Both the position numbers and the translations under genes were made by a program. DNA of 64,000 bases. Source: Streptomyces sp. NBC_01198 (GTDB taxonomy: Bacteria > Actinomycetota > Actinomycetes > Streptomycetales > Streptomycetaceae). The notes below the pieces were generated by a model, which made no database searches, was not told the origin of the DNA, and saw only the letters and a list, made by a program, of their open reading frames with translations. This document shows, piece by piece, positions 30,171-38,615 of this stretch. Position 1 is the stretch's first letter. Each line of letters starts with the position of its first letter. The stretch is from assembly GCF_036010485.1 (NCBI RefSeq), contig NZ_CP108568.1, positions 6,990,001 through 7,054,000 on the forward strand. The letters run 5' to 3'.

Positions 30171-31141
30171 CAGTCCTCCTTGGATCTCAGGGCGCGGAAC
30201 ATCACCATGCTGAGCAGCGCGATGGCGACGAAGAGCACGTAGCTCGCGGCGGACGCGTACGCATAGTTGCCGAACCCGAACTGCTTGAACGCGAAGTAGC
30301 TGACCGACAGCGTCGCGTCCAGCGGGCCGCCCTGGGTCATCACGAACGGCTCCTCGAAGAACTGCAGATACCACACCGACAGCAGCACCGCGCCGAACAG
30401 CAGCGTCGGCCGCATCAGCGGGACGGTGATCCGCAGGAACCGCTTGACCGGCCCGGCGCCGTCGATCATGGCCGCCTCGGTGACCTCGGCGGGGATCGTC
30501 TGCAGCCCGGCGAGGAAGATCACCATCAGCGTGCCCATGTTGCGCCACACGCCGAGGCCGATCATCGCCGGCATCGCCCAGGTGGTGCTGTTCAACCAGT
30601 CGGGACCGCTGATCCCGACCCAGCCCAGCACCGCGTTGAGCGGGCCGTCCTTTTGCAGGATGAAGCGCCACACCACGGCCACCGCGACGATGCTGGTGAC
30701 CACCGGGGTGTAGAAGCCGACCCGGAAGGCGGTGCGGAAGCGGCTGATGCCGCTGTTCAGCGCCACCGCGAGGACCAGCGCGATGCCCATGGTGAGCGGG
30801 ATGCCGACCACGACGAAATAAGCGGTGTTGCGCAGCGACTTGAGGAACTGCGCGCTCCCGAAGAGCGTGCGGTACTGGTCGATGCCGACGAAGTTCACCG
30901 CGAACGGGCTGTCGACGTCGGCGCTCTTGAAGTCGGTGAAGGACATCAGGAACGACGACAGCAGCGGGATGAGGGTGAAGGAGGCGAAGAGCAGGACGAA
31001 GGGCAGCGAGAAACCCCAGGCGATGAGGCTCTGCCGGCGGCGCAGGCTGCGCGGTGCGCCGGGAGCGTGGCCGGCGCCGCCGCCGCGGCCCGCGGGCCTG
31101 GCGGCGGCACCCTTCTCGGCTCCTCCGGTGAGGACGGCCAT
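30170..31141 (-). CDS. sugar ABC transporter permease, MalF type
   Basis: 323-residue permease with a basic Gly/Ala-rich N-terminal extension (about 35 residues) and six transmembrane helices. The EAA motif is EVTEAAMIDGAGPVKRFLRI (about residues 217-236). It is paired with the MalG-type permease downstream and starts 4 bp after the binding-protein stop, giving the standard binding protein-MalF-MalG order. Confidence 0.92.
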   Translation of the reverse strand: MAVLTGGAEKGAAARPAGRGGGAGHAPGAPRSLRRRQSLIAWGFSLPFVLLFASFTLIPLLSSFLMSFTDFKSADVDSPFAVNFVGIDQYRTLFGSAQFLKSLRNTAYFVVVGIPLTMGIALVLAVALNSGISRFRTAFRVGFYTPVVTSIVAVAVVWRFILQKDGPLNAVLGWVGISGPDWLNSTTWAMPAMIGLGVWRNMGTLMVIFLAGLQTIPAEVTEAAMIDGAGPVKRFLRITVPLMRPTLLFGAVLLSVWYLQFFEEPFVMTQGGPLDATLSVSYFAFKQFGFGNYAYASAASYVLFVAIALLSMVMFRALRSKED

Positions 31142-31145
31142 CTCG

Positions 31146-32428
31146 TCAGCCGCCGGTGCCGATGCCGTCGGCGGCGGACTGCGCGGCCTTCATCGCCGCG
31201 GCCGGGTCCTTGCCGTTCTTGACGATCTGCTCCAGCTGCTGGCCCACCGCGTCGGCGACCTCCAGCCAGGTGGCGTTGGGCGGCGGCGCGTTGGTGTCCT
31301 TCAGCTGGTCGCCGAAGACCAGCAGCCGCGGGTCGGCGGCCAGTTCGGGCTGCTGCCAGGCGCTCTGCACGGCCGGCAGGGCGCCGTCGATCTGGTACCA
31401 CTTGGCCTGGACGTCGGGCTTGGACAGCCACTGGATCAGCTTCCAGGCCGCCGCGCTGTTCTTGGACTTCTTGAAGACCACCAGGTCGGAGCCGCCGGCG
31501 AAGGACGTCGCCGACTTCTGCTTGGGGAAGGTGGCCAGCGCGTACTTGCTCTTGAAGTCCGCACCGCCGGCCTGGTCCAGCGCGTTCTGCTCACCGGCGC
31601 CGGCCACCAGGATGCCCAGCTTGCCGCTGACGAAGGCCGACTCGGCCGCGCCCGCGCCCGCCGAGGGGTTCGGGTCGGCGATCTTGTCGGTGTAGAAGCT
31701 CTGGAAGTAGCGGTACGCCTCGACCGTCTGCGGGGTGTCGAAGGTCCACTTGCTGCCGTCCTGGCTGATGATCTGGGCGCCGTTGGACCAGGGGAAGGCG
31801 AAGGAGTTCTGCAGATCCTGGTCGGGCGTGGTGGACATCCGGATGCCGTACTGCGCGTGGCCGGCGGTCTGCATGCCCTTGGCCATCTTCTTGAGGTCGT
31901 CCCAGGTCTTCGGCGGCCCGTCGAAGCCCGCCGCCTTCGCCAGGTCGGTGCGGTAGAACAGCACCCGGGTGTCCACCGCCCACGGCACGCCGACCGTCTG
32001 GCCGCCCACCTGGGCCGACTTGAGCGGCCCCTGGAAGTAGACGCTCGTGTCGGTGCCGGCCGGCACCGGCTCGAACCCGTCGGTGATGCCGCCCATCAGC
32101 GTGGTGCCGACCTGGCGATGTCGGGGGTGACGCCACCGGCCTCCGCGGTACGGAACTTCGCCGCCGCGTCCTGCCACGGGATGGAGGTGACCTTGACCTT
32201 GTAGCCCGGGTTCTCGGTCTCGAACTGCTTGAGCAGCTTGGGGAGGTTGTCGCCGTCGCTGCCCATAGCCCACATGGTGAGCTCGGCGGTGGTGGGTGCG
32301 GCGGCGTTCTGCCCCGCCGACTGGCTTGAATCCGCTCCTCCGTCGCTGTCAGACGACCGCCCGCAGGCGGCGGTCAGCAGCGTGACGGACAGCAGGGCGA
32401 GGGCGATCTTCACCTTGGGATGTCTCAC
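31146..32428 (-). pseudogene. sugar-binding lipoprotein of the ABC importer, interrupted by a -1 frameshift
   Basis: Extracellular solute-binding protein (ABC sugar class 1). The GTG at 32428 follows AAGGA, and the signal peptide ends in lipobox LLTAAC with Cys22. Reading frame one covers about 104 good residues to TPDIA, then runs to a stop at 32096. The homologous sequence continues without loss in the next frame as QVGTTLMGGITDGFEP and ends at 31146 (GIGTGG). The break is at about 32113-32114, where GCCAGG replaces the expected GCCCAGG: one C missing from a short C run. The repaired product would be about 427 residues. It is either a recent inactivation or a base-calling error; the flanking operon is intact, which favours caution. 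Confidence 0.8.
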
Positions 32429-32455
32429 GAGGGTCCTTCTGTCGATGCCACGATG

Positions 32456-32517
32456 TTTCGAAAGGGCATTTATTAAAGGGGTTTCGCAACCGTAGCCACG
32501 CCGACATCGCCCGTCAA
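32456..32517 (-). promoter_or_regulatory. promoter and CGAAAC/TTTCGAAA operator of the first sugar ABC operon
   Basis: On the minus strand TTGACG (32517-32512), a 17-bp spacer and TACGGT (32494-32489) predict a start near 32483. CGAAAC (32486-32481) overlaps that start, and TTTCGAAA occupies 32463-32456. The GH43 promoter at 12215-12243 has the same two boxes in the same order (CGAAAC at the start, TTTCGAAA about 25 bp on). The rest of the gap up to 32728 is low-complexity GC-rich sequence with no gene. Confidence 0.6.
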
Positions 32518-32728
32518 CGGTTCGTGGCCCGGGAAATACGCGGGAGTTGCGGCACGCAGGGCCCCGGCGGCGTGAAGCGGGGGAGTGGTGGTGACGGTGC
32601 GACGCGAGGGACCCGCGGCGGACCGTATACGAGCAGCGCGCCGGGCCGCGGTCAGCGGGCGCGGCGGATCGCCGCCGGGCGGCGGTGGCGGATTCCGGCC
32701 GGGCGGGGGAGGGTGCGGCGGGTTTCGG

Positions 32729-34027
32729 TCAGCGGGCGTCGGCGGTACGCGCCGAGGGCGCCGCGGGGGTGGACCAGCGGTCGCTGTGCGAGGCGCCGAA
32801 GAGCCGGCCCTCGACCTCGTCAAGGGCCCGGCGCACCCCGCCGAGCACGGTCGCCCGGCCGCCGAGCGCGGCAGGCGACAACCGCGGCGCCGGTGTGCCC
32901 AGTTGCCGCTCGCACAGGTCGCGCGTGTGCTCCCCGATGGCGGGCATCAACCGCGCCGAAGTGGCCGCCGGCAGGCCGCAGATCACCACGAGCTCGGGGT
33001 CGAGGAAGGTCGCCACCATCGCGACCGGGCGTGCCACGATCGAACCGAGCCGGTCGACGATCCGGCTCGCGACCGGGTCGCCGGCGTCGTAGGCCGCGAA
33101 GACCATGTCGGCGGTCACCGCCTCGGGCCGGCCCGCGGCCATTTCCACCAGCCGCCCGGGCCCGGCCGTCGCCCCGCCGGCCGCCTCAGCGCCCAGCCGC
33201 ACCGCCTCCGCGCCCAACTGCGCCGCCTTGCGGGTCACTCCGCCGGGCGGACCCATGTCGGCCAGCAGGCTCACCGCGGTCATCTCGCCGGCCACGCCCT
33301 TGCTGCCGCGCACCAGGCGGCCGTTGACGATCAGCCCGGCGCCGAAGCCGTTCTCGCACACGTCGAGCAGCACCGCGTTCCGCAAGCCGCGGGCCGCGCC
33401 CTGCCAATGCTCGCCGATCATCGCCAGGTTGGCGTCGTTCTCCGCGACCACCGGCCACGGCAGGGTGTGTTCGAGTTCGGTGATCACGTCTCGGCTGCCC
33501 GCGCGGTACTGCGCCGCGGTCGCCGCGTCGTAGTCGTGCGACTGCACCGGCGCCGGGATGCTCACGCACACCTGCCACACCGCCTCCGGCGCGATCCCGG
33601 CGAGGGCGATGACCTCGTGCGCGATGGCCGGGCCGTGCGTGGTGACCTGCGAGCGCAGGGTGGTGTCGGTGCCGACCTCGTGGGACAGCTCCCCGCACAC
33701 CCGCCCGGTCAGATCGGCGACGGCCGCGGTCACCCGGCTCTCGCGCACGTCGAGCGAGACCACGAAACCGGCCTGGGGATCGGTGCGGTAGCGGCGGGCC
33801 GGGCGGCCGGGTTGGGCGTCCTGCGCGGGATCGCTGGGCACCTCGACCACCAGGCCCTGGGCTATCAGCCAGTCGCAGGTGGTGTGCACGGTCGGCCGGG
33901 ACAGCCCGGTCAGGGTCATCAGGTCGGTCGCCGTGCTGGACCCGCCGTCCCGCATGGCGTCGTAGACCGCGGCGGCGTTCATCCAGCGGATCTGCGCCGC
34001 TGACGGGGTGCTCGTGCGCCTTGACAC
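32729..34027 (-). CDS. ROK-family transcriptional regulator
   Basis: 432-residue regulator. The GTG at 34027 has an excellent ribosome site (GGGAGGA). The N-terminal winged helix-turn-helix (about 15-75) includes ATDLMTLTGLSRPTVHTTCD. The ROK domain follows (about 100-400), with VVAENDANLAMIGEHWQGA and ENGFGAGLIVNGRLVRGSKG matching the family. The Cys-rich zinc motif usual in ROK proteins (CxCGxxGCxE) is not seen after GVAGEM, and the sugar-kinase phosphate motif is degenerate, so it should be a pure regulator. It lies directly upstream of the sugar ABC operon in the same orientation and is the most likely local regulator of it. Confidence 0.88.
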   Translation of the reverse strand: MSRRTSTPSAAQIRWMNAAAVYDAMRDGGSSTATDLMTLTGLSRPTVHTTCDWLIAQGLVVEVPSDPAQDAQPGRPARRYRTDPQAGFVVSLDVRESRVTAAVADLTGRVCGELSHEVGTDTTLRSQVTTHGPAIAHEVIALAGIAPEAVWQVCVSIPAPVQSHDYDAATAAQYRAGSRDVITELEHTLPWPVVAENDANLAMIGEHWQGAARGLRNAVLLDVCENGFGAGLIVNGRLVRGSKGVAGEMTAVSLLADMGPPGGVTRKAAQLGAEAVRLGAEAAGGATAGPGRLVEMAAGRPEAVTADMVFAAYDAGDPVASRIVDRLGSIVARPVAMVATFLDPELVVICGLPAATSARLMPAIGEHTRDLCERQLGTPAPRLSPAALGGRATVLGGVRRALDEVEGRLFGASHSDRWSTPAAPSARTADAR

Positions 34028-34056
34028 CTCGGTCCTCCCTGGCCCTGTCGTCCCGG

Positions 34057-34072
34057 CGAACCCGCAGGTTCG
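34057..34072. promoter_or_regulatory. 16-bp inverted repeat upstream of the ROK gene
   Basis: CGAACC at 34057-34062 and GGTTCG at 34067-34072 flank a 4-nt centre, 30 bp before the ROK start codon. This is a candidate autoregulatory site. Confidence 0.45.
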
Positions 34073-34182
34073 TCTTTGCGCGGGCGCACTGCCAGAAGGT
34101 ATCAAACCGCAGTTCACGAAGGCCGCCCCCCGCGGCCCCGCCGGAATCTGCCGCCGCCCGCCCGGTGGCGGGCGGAACAAGC

Positions 34183-34220
34183 GGGCGGCCGGTCCGCCAC
34201 CGACGGCGGACCGGCCGCCC
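34183..34220 (-). terminator. terminator of the CBM2 protein gene
   Basis: A 16-bp perfect stem, GGGCGGCCGGTCCGCC (34183-34198) with GGCGGACCGGCCGCCC (34205-34220) and a 6-nt loop, starts 30 bp past the stop at 34250. Confidence 0.85.
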
Positions 34221-34249
34221 ACGCGAGAACCGCGCGAGCCGCCGCGGCC

Positions 34250-35470
34250 TCAGCAGCCGATCGGCGCCGAGCCGACCGCCACGTCGTCGAACCACAGCGT
34301 GTCGTCACCGGTGCCGTAGCTCTCCCAGCCCAGCCGCAGCGCGGTCGGCCGCGGCGGGGTGCTGCGCGACAGCCACTGCCCGTCCACGTCGCGGGTCGGT
34401 ACGCCGTCCACCCGCAGGCCCGGGACCTCCTGGTCGCCCAGCCAGGTCCGCAGGGACGGCGCGGTGGTGTCGACGGCGAACCGCAGGCACTGCCAACTGC
34501 CGGTGGGCAGCGGCGCGCTCTGCGCGACGCCGGCCGGGCTCTGCTCGGGCAGCGTGGCGTCGTCGCTCTCGCGGTTCCACTGCAGGGCGCCGTTCTGGCC
34601 GCCGATCCGCAGCGCGCGGCCGCCCTGCGAGGAGTCCGGCATCGAGACGAAGGCGACATGCGCGGCCGGCAGCGCGGTGGTGTGCCGCACCCACATCCGT
34701 ACGTACATCACCGGGCCGAGCGTGGACAGGTCGGTGGTGTCCGCCACGAAGGCGTGGTTGCAGTAGCCGGCGTGGCCGTCCACCCGCAGCGACCTGCTGC
34801 CGCTGTGCGCAACCGCGGTGTCGACGGTGACCGCGCCGGAGCCCGAGCAGTCGGGCGCGGCCGGCTGCCACTGCCCGGAGGGTGCCGGGCCGCTCTGGTC
34901 CTCGAAGTCCGAGCAGATCACCGCGCCGGAGCAGCCCGTGGGCGGCGACGAGGTCGGAGGCGTGGTCGGCGGGGTCGTGGTCGGCGTCGTCGGGGGGGTG
35001 GTGGGCGGCGTGGTCGACGGGGAGGTCGGGGGAGTGGTGGGCGGCGTGCCGTTCGTGGTGCACGCGGTGCCGTTGAGGGTGAAGGCGGTGGGCGCCGGAT
35101 CGGCGGCGCTCCAGGTGCCCTGCACCCCGAAGCTCGTGCTGCCGCCGGTGGGGATCGCCGCGTTGTAGCCGGCGTCCGAGGCGGTGACCGCGGTGCCGGT
35201 CTGGGTGATGGTGGCGTTCCAGCCGGAGGTGATGTGCTGGTCGCCCTGGTAGTTCCAGGCCACCCGCCAGCCGTTGACGGCGGGGCCGAGGTTGGTGACG
35301 GCGATCTGGGCGGTGAAGCCGCCGGACCACTGGTTGACCGTGTAGTCCACCGAGCAGCCGGCCGCCGCTCCGTGGGCGGGCAGGGCCGCCAGGGCGGGCA
35401 GCAGCAACGCGGCGGCCGCCACCGGCCACAGCCATGGTCTGACGATTAACCGCCGCGAGGATGCGCGCAC
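34250..35470 (-). CDS. secreted cellulose-binding (CBM2) protein with Cip1-like C-terminal domain
   Basis: 406-residue exported protein. The GTG at 35470 has a near-perfect ribosome site (AGGAGGT). The signal peptide ends around AALPAHGAAA (residue 38). CBM2 (about 40-140) starts CSVDYTVNQWSGGFTAQI and ends NGTAC, with the cysteine pair at each end and exposed Trp in NGWRVAWNYQG. A Thr-Pro linker (140-175) follows, then a roughly 230-residue domain beginning CSGAVICSDFEDQSG, with GHAGYCNHAFVADTTDLSTL, resembling the Cip1 protein co-secreted with fungal cellulases. Codon 8 is TTA (35449-35447), so translation should need the bldA tRNA. The promoter carries an exact CebR-type operator. Enzymatic activity is uncertain. 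Confidence 0.78.
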   Translation of the reverse strand: MRASSRRLIVRPWLWPVAAAALLLPALAALPAHGAAAGCSVDYTVNQWSGGFTAQIAVTNLGPAVNGWRVAWNYQGDQHITSGWNATITQTGTAVTASDAGYNAAIPTGGSTSFGVQGTWSAADPAPTAFTLNGTACTTNGTPPTTPPTSPSTTPPTTPPTTPTTTPPTTPPTSSPPTGCSGAVICSDFEDQSGPAPSGQWQPAAPDCSGSGAVTVDTAVAHSGSRSLRVDGHAGYCNHAFVADTTDLSTLGPVMYVRMWVRHTTALPAAHVAFVSMPDSSQGGRALRIGGQNGALQWNRESDDATLPEQSPAGVAQSAPLPTGSWQCLRFAVDTTAPSLRTWLGDQEVPGLRVDGVPTRDVDGQWLSRSTPPRPTALRLGWESYGTGDDTLWFDDVAVGSAPIGC

Positions 35471-35516
35471 GGGGACCTCCTGGGCATGTGGGGGGAGTTC
35501 CGCTCCGCACGACCGT

Positions 35517-35562
35517 TGTGGGAGCGCTCCCACACTATGGAAGCGCCCTCCACCGGTGTCAA
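35517..35562 (-). promoter_or_regulatory. CebR-type operator and promoter of the CBM2 gene
   Basis: TGGGAGCGCTCCCA at 35519-35532 is identical to the CebR consensus for cellobiose-responsive genes; the palindrome extends perfectly to 18 bp (35517-35534). On the minus strand TTGACA (35562-35557), a 17-bp spacer and CATAGT (35539-35534) predict a start near 35528, in the centre of the operator. The -35 box overlaps the stop codon of the XRE-type gene. Confidence 0.85.
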
Positions 35563-36452
35563 TGGCCCGCGCGCGCTCCCGCGCCCGGCCCGACCTCGGC
35601 ACCGGCGACCAGCCCGGCCAGCAGCCGCAGCCCGTGCTCGGACGGCGAACCGGGCTCCGCGGTGTGCAGCCCCAGCGTCTGGTCGCGGTCGCCGGCCGGC
35701 GTCAGCGCCTCGTACTCCAGCACCAGGTCGCCCACCAGCGGGTGGTGGTAGTGCTTGCTGCCGTACGTCCTGCGCTGCACGTCGTGGTCGGCCCACCAGC
35801 GGCGGAAGTCCTGGTCCCGCAGCGACAGCTCGCCGATCAGCTCGGCCAGCGGCGGGTCGTGCGGGTGGCGGCCCGCGTAGAGGTGCAGCGCGGCCACCGT
35901 GCCGCGGGCCGAGGACGGCCAGTCGGCGTAGAGCTCACGCGCGGCCTCGTCGAGGAAGATGAAGCGCGCCATGTTCCGCTCCCGGTGCGGCAGCGCCTCG
36001 AAGTCGGTGAAGAGGGCGCGACCCATCGCATTGGCGGCCAGTACGTCCAGCCGGCGGCCGATCACCAGCGCCGGGACGGTGTCCATCGTGCCGAGCACCC
36101 TGCGCAGCCCGGGCCGCACCCGCTGCGGCGGCAGCGCCCGCGGCCTGCCGCGGGAGGGCCTGGCCACCGCGAAGAGGTGGCTGCGCTCGGTGCCGTCCAG
36201 CTGCAGCGCCCTGGCGACCGCGTCGAGGACCGCCTCAGAGGCGTTGACGCCCCGCCCGCGCTCCAGCCGCACGTAGTAGTCCACGCTCACCCCGGCGAGC
36301 CTGGCCACCTCCTCGCGGCGCAGCCCCGGCACCCTGCGGGTGCCCGGCTCGGGCGCGAGACCCGCCTCCTGGGGGGTGATACGGGCGCGGCGCGACCGCA
36401 GGAAGTCCCCGAGGTCGGTGTTGGGCGCGCCGCCCGCCGTAAGGTCGCTCAT
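35559..36452 (-). CDS. XRE-family regulator with MmyB-like C-terminal domain
   Basis: 297-residue regulator. The N-terminal helix-turn-helix (about 10-80) includes LGDFLRSRRARITPQEAGL and GLRREEVARLAGVSVDYYVRLERGR, the signature of the MmyB-type class common in actinobacteria. The C-terminal ligand domain (about 110-275) contains DVLAANAMGRALFTDFEALP and YHHPLVGDLVLEYEAL. It is divergent from a short-chain dehydrogenase gene, the usual target arrangement for this class. No ribosome site precedes the ATG at 36452; TACCCT at 36465-36460 (minus strand) would place the transcript start two bases before it. Confidence 0.9.
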   Translation of the reverse strand: MSDLTAGGAPNTDLGDFLRSRRARITPQEAGLAPEPGTRRVPGLRREEVARLAGVSVDYYVRLERGRGVNASEAVLDAVARALQLDGTERSHLFAVARPSRGRPRALPPQRVRPGLRRVLGTMDTVPALVIGRRLDVLAANAMGRALFTDFEALPHRERNMARFIFLDEAARELYADWPSSARGTVAALHLYAGRHPHDPPLAELIGELSLRDQDFRRWWADHDVQRRTYGSKHYHHPLVGDLVLEYEALTPAGDRDQTLGLHTAEPGSPSEHGLRLLAGLVAGAEVGPGAGARAGH

Positions 36453-36667
36453 GGTCACCAGGGTACGACCGGGAGCCGCCCCGCAGCGGGCCGCAGAGGG
36501 GTACTGCCCGACCCCCGGTCGGGCGGACCCCTGGTGCGGCCGGGCCACCGCCACCGGCCGCCGCGGGGGCCTGCCGGTGGTTCGCTGGGAAGTGCGCCAC
36601 CCGAGGCCGGCACCCCCCCGCCGCCGGCGCCGCACCCCCGGCGCATGTTCACAGAGAGGCAGCACCC

Positions 36668-37627
36668 ATGACCGACTCCACCCCAGCCGCCGCACGTGTC
36701 ACCACGCCCTTCACCGCCGCCTCCACCGCCGCAGAGGTGGTCGCGGGCACCGACCTGGCCGGCCGGCGGGCCGTTGTCACCGGCGGCGCGTCCGGCATCG
36801 GGATCGAGACCGCCCGGGCACTGGCGTCGGCGGGCGCCGAGGTGACGATCGCGGCGCGCGACACCGCCGCCGGGGCCCGGGTCGCCGCGGACCTCACCCG
36901 CAGCACCGGCCACCCGGTGCTGTCCGCCCCGCTGGACCTGACCGACCCGGCCTCGGTCGAGGCCTTCACCGCCGCCTGGCGGGGGCCGCTGCACGTGCTG
37001 GTCAACAACGCCGGGGTGATGCTGACCTCGGAACTGCGCACCCCGCAGGGCTGGGAGCTGCAGTTCGCCACCAACCACCTGGGCCACTTCGCGCTGGCCG
37101 CCGGGCTGCACCCGGCGCTGGCCGCGGCCGGCGGCGCGCGGGTGGTGGCGCTCACCTCGGTGGCGCACCTGCGCTCCGCCGTGGACTTCGACGACATCCA
37201 CTTCGAGCGCCGCGCCTACGACGCCTCGGTCGCCTACGCGCAGTCCAAGACGGCCAACGTGCTCTTCGCCGTCGAGGCCGACCGGCGCTGGCACGACGAC
37301 GGCATCTCGGCCAACGCCGTGCACCCCGGGGCGATCCTGGAGACCGGGCTGACCCGCCACATGGACCCCGAGGAGCTGTCCCAGGCCGTCGGCCAGGGCG
37401 GCTACGCCTTCAAGTCCCCCGGGCAGGGCGCCGCCACCTCGGTGCTCGTCGCGGTCTCGCCGCTGCTCGACGGTGTGGCCGGCGGCCGCTACTTCGAGGA
37501 CTGCAACGAGGCGCTGCCGCACACCGACGGCATGTCGGGCGGCGTCGCGGCCCACGCCCTGGACCCGGCGGCCGCCGCGCGGCTCTGGCAGGTCTCGCTG
37601 GACAGCCTCGCCGCCGCCCGCGGCTGA
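36668..37627 (+). CDS. short-chain dehydrogenase/reductase (retinol-dehydrogenase-like class)
   Basis: 319-residue NAD(P)-dependent oxidoreductase. TGGASGIGIETARALASAG (about residues 38-56) is the cofactor loop, NNAGV near 114, and the catalytic Ser in ALTSVAHL with Tyr/Lys in YAQSKTAN. The N-terminal 30 residues are extra. The C-terminal GGRYFEDCNEA block is typical of actinobacterial WW-oxidoreductase-like SDRs. The ribosome site GAGAGG lies about 10 nt before the ATG. It is probably controlled by the divergent XRE-type regulator. The substrate is unknown. Confidence 0.87.
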   Translation: MTDSTPAAARVTTPFTAASTAAEVVAGTDLAGRRAVVTGGASGIGIETARALASAGAEVTIAARDTAAGARVAADLTRSTGHPVLSAPLDLTDPASVEAFTAAWRGPLHVLVNNAGVMLTSELRTPQGWELQFATNHLGHFALAAGLHPALAAAGGARVVALTSVAHLRSAVDFDDIHFERRAYDASVAYAQSKTANVLFAVEADRRWHDDGISANAVHPGAILETGLTRHMDPEELSQAVGQGGYAFKSPGQGAATSVLVAVSPLLDGVAGGRYFEDCNEALPHTDGMSGGVAAHALDPAAAARLWQVSLDSLAAARG

Positions 37628-37641
37628 CGCGGCGACAGCGG

Positions 37642-37675
37642 CGGGGCCGGTGGCGCTGGTGCGCCGCCGGCCCCG
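37642..37675. terminator. bidirectional terminator between SDR and second sugar ABC operon
   Basis: CGGGGCCGGTGGCGC (37642-37656) pairs with GCGCCGCCGGCCCCG (37661-37675) through 15 bp including one T-G pair, with a 4-nt loop, in the 70-bp gap between convergent stops. Confidence 0.82.
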
Positions 37676-37697
37676 TCCGTGCTGCCACCCGCCCCGC

Positions 37698-38615
37698 TCA
37701 GCCCTTGGTGGCGCCCAGCGACAGGCCGGCGATGAACTGCTTCTGCAGCAGGATGTAGACCACCAGGGTCGGTACGGCCGCGATCATCGCCGCCGCCGCG
37801 ATCAGGTTCTGGTTGCTGACGAACTGCCCCTGCAGATTGGCCAGCGCCGAGGTCACCGGACGCTTGTCGCCCGACGACATCAGGGTGATCGCCCAGAAGA
37901 AGTCGTTGTAGATCCAGGTGGTCAGCAGCGTCGCCAGCGCCGCCAGCGCCGGGCGGCACAGCGGGATGGTCAGCCGCCAGAAGCGGGTCCACAGCGACGC
38001 CCCGTCGACCAGCGCGGCCTCGTACATCTCCTCGGGCACCGACTTCATGTAGTTGCTCAGCACGAAGACGCAGAAACCCAGCTGGAAAGCCACGTTGATG
38101 GCGATCAAGCCGAAGATCGAGTTGTACATCAGACCGCTGTCACTGACGAAGTGCGGCAGGGTGATCTTCAGGTACAGCCGGTACAGCGGGGTGATGATCA
38201 CCTGCTGCGGCAGCAGGTTCCCCGCGGTGAACAGGATCAGCAGCGCGATGTTGAACTTGACGTCGACCCGGGTCAGCACGAAGGCCACCCCCGACGCCAG
38301 GGCCAGCACGATGATCACCGCAGGCACCGTGATGAGGACCGAGTTCCAGAAGAAGTGCAGCATGTCCGACTGCGTCCACGCCTCGCTGAAGTTCTTCAGC
38401 GTCAGGTGGTGCGGCAGCGAGACGTAGCCGTACTTGCGGGTGTCGCTGTACGGCCGGACCGCCACGTACAACGCGAACGCGATCGGCAGCAGCCACAGCA
38501 CGGACGCGACGATCAGGAAGACCTGGGAGGCCACCTGTCCCCACGGCCGGGTCCTCCTGCGGCCGGGTGCGGACGGCGCTGCCGTCCCCGGCCTGGTGAG
38601 GGCTTCGGTCGTCAT
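37698..38615 (-). CDS. sugar ABC transporter permease, MalG type (second system)
   Basis: 305-residue permease with six hydrophobic segments. The EAA loop is EEMYEAALVDGASLWTRFWR (about residues 185-204). The N-terminal 25 residues are Ala/Pro/Arg-rich. The ATG at 38615 overlaps the upstream permease stop at 38612. It is the last gene of the operon; a terminator follows at 37642-37675. As in the first system, no ATPase gene is present. Confidence 0.92.
   Translation of the reverse strand: MTTEALTRPGTAAPSAPGRRRTRPWGQVASQVFLIVASVLWLLPIAFALYVAVRPYSDTRKYGYVSLPHHLTLKNFSEAWTQSDMLHFFWNSVLITVPAVIIVLALASGVAFVLTRVDVKFNIALLILFTAGNLLPQQVIITPLYRLYLKITLPHFVSDSGLMYNSIFGLIAINVAFQLGFCVFVLSNYMKSVPEEMYEAALVDGASLWTRFWRLTIPLCRPALAALATLLTTWIYNDFFWAITLMSSGDKRPVTSALANLQGQFVSNQNLIAAAAMIAAVPTLVVYILLQKQFIAGLSLGATKG

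Noticed and set aside
32096..32130. Programmed frameshift in the sugar-binding protein
   Set aside because: No slippery heptamer or downstream structure typical of programmed shifts was seen, and binding proteins are not known to use one.
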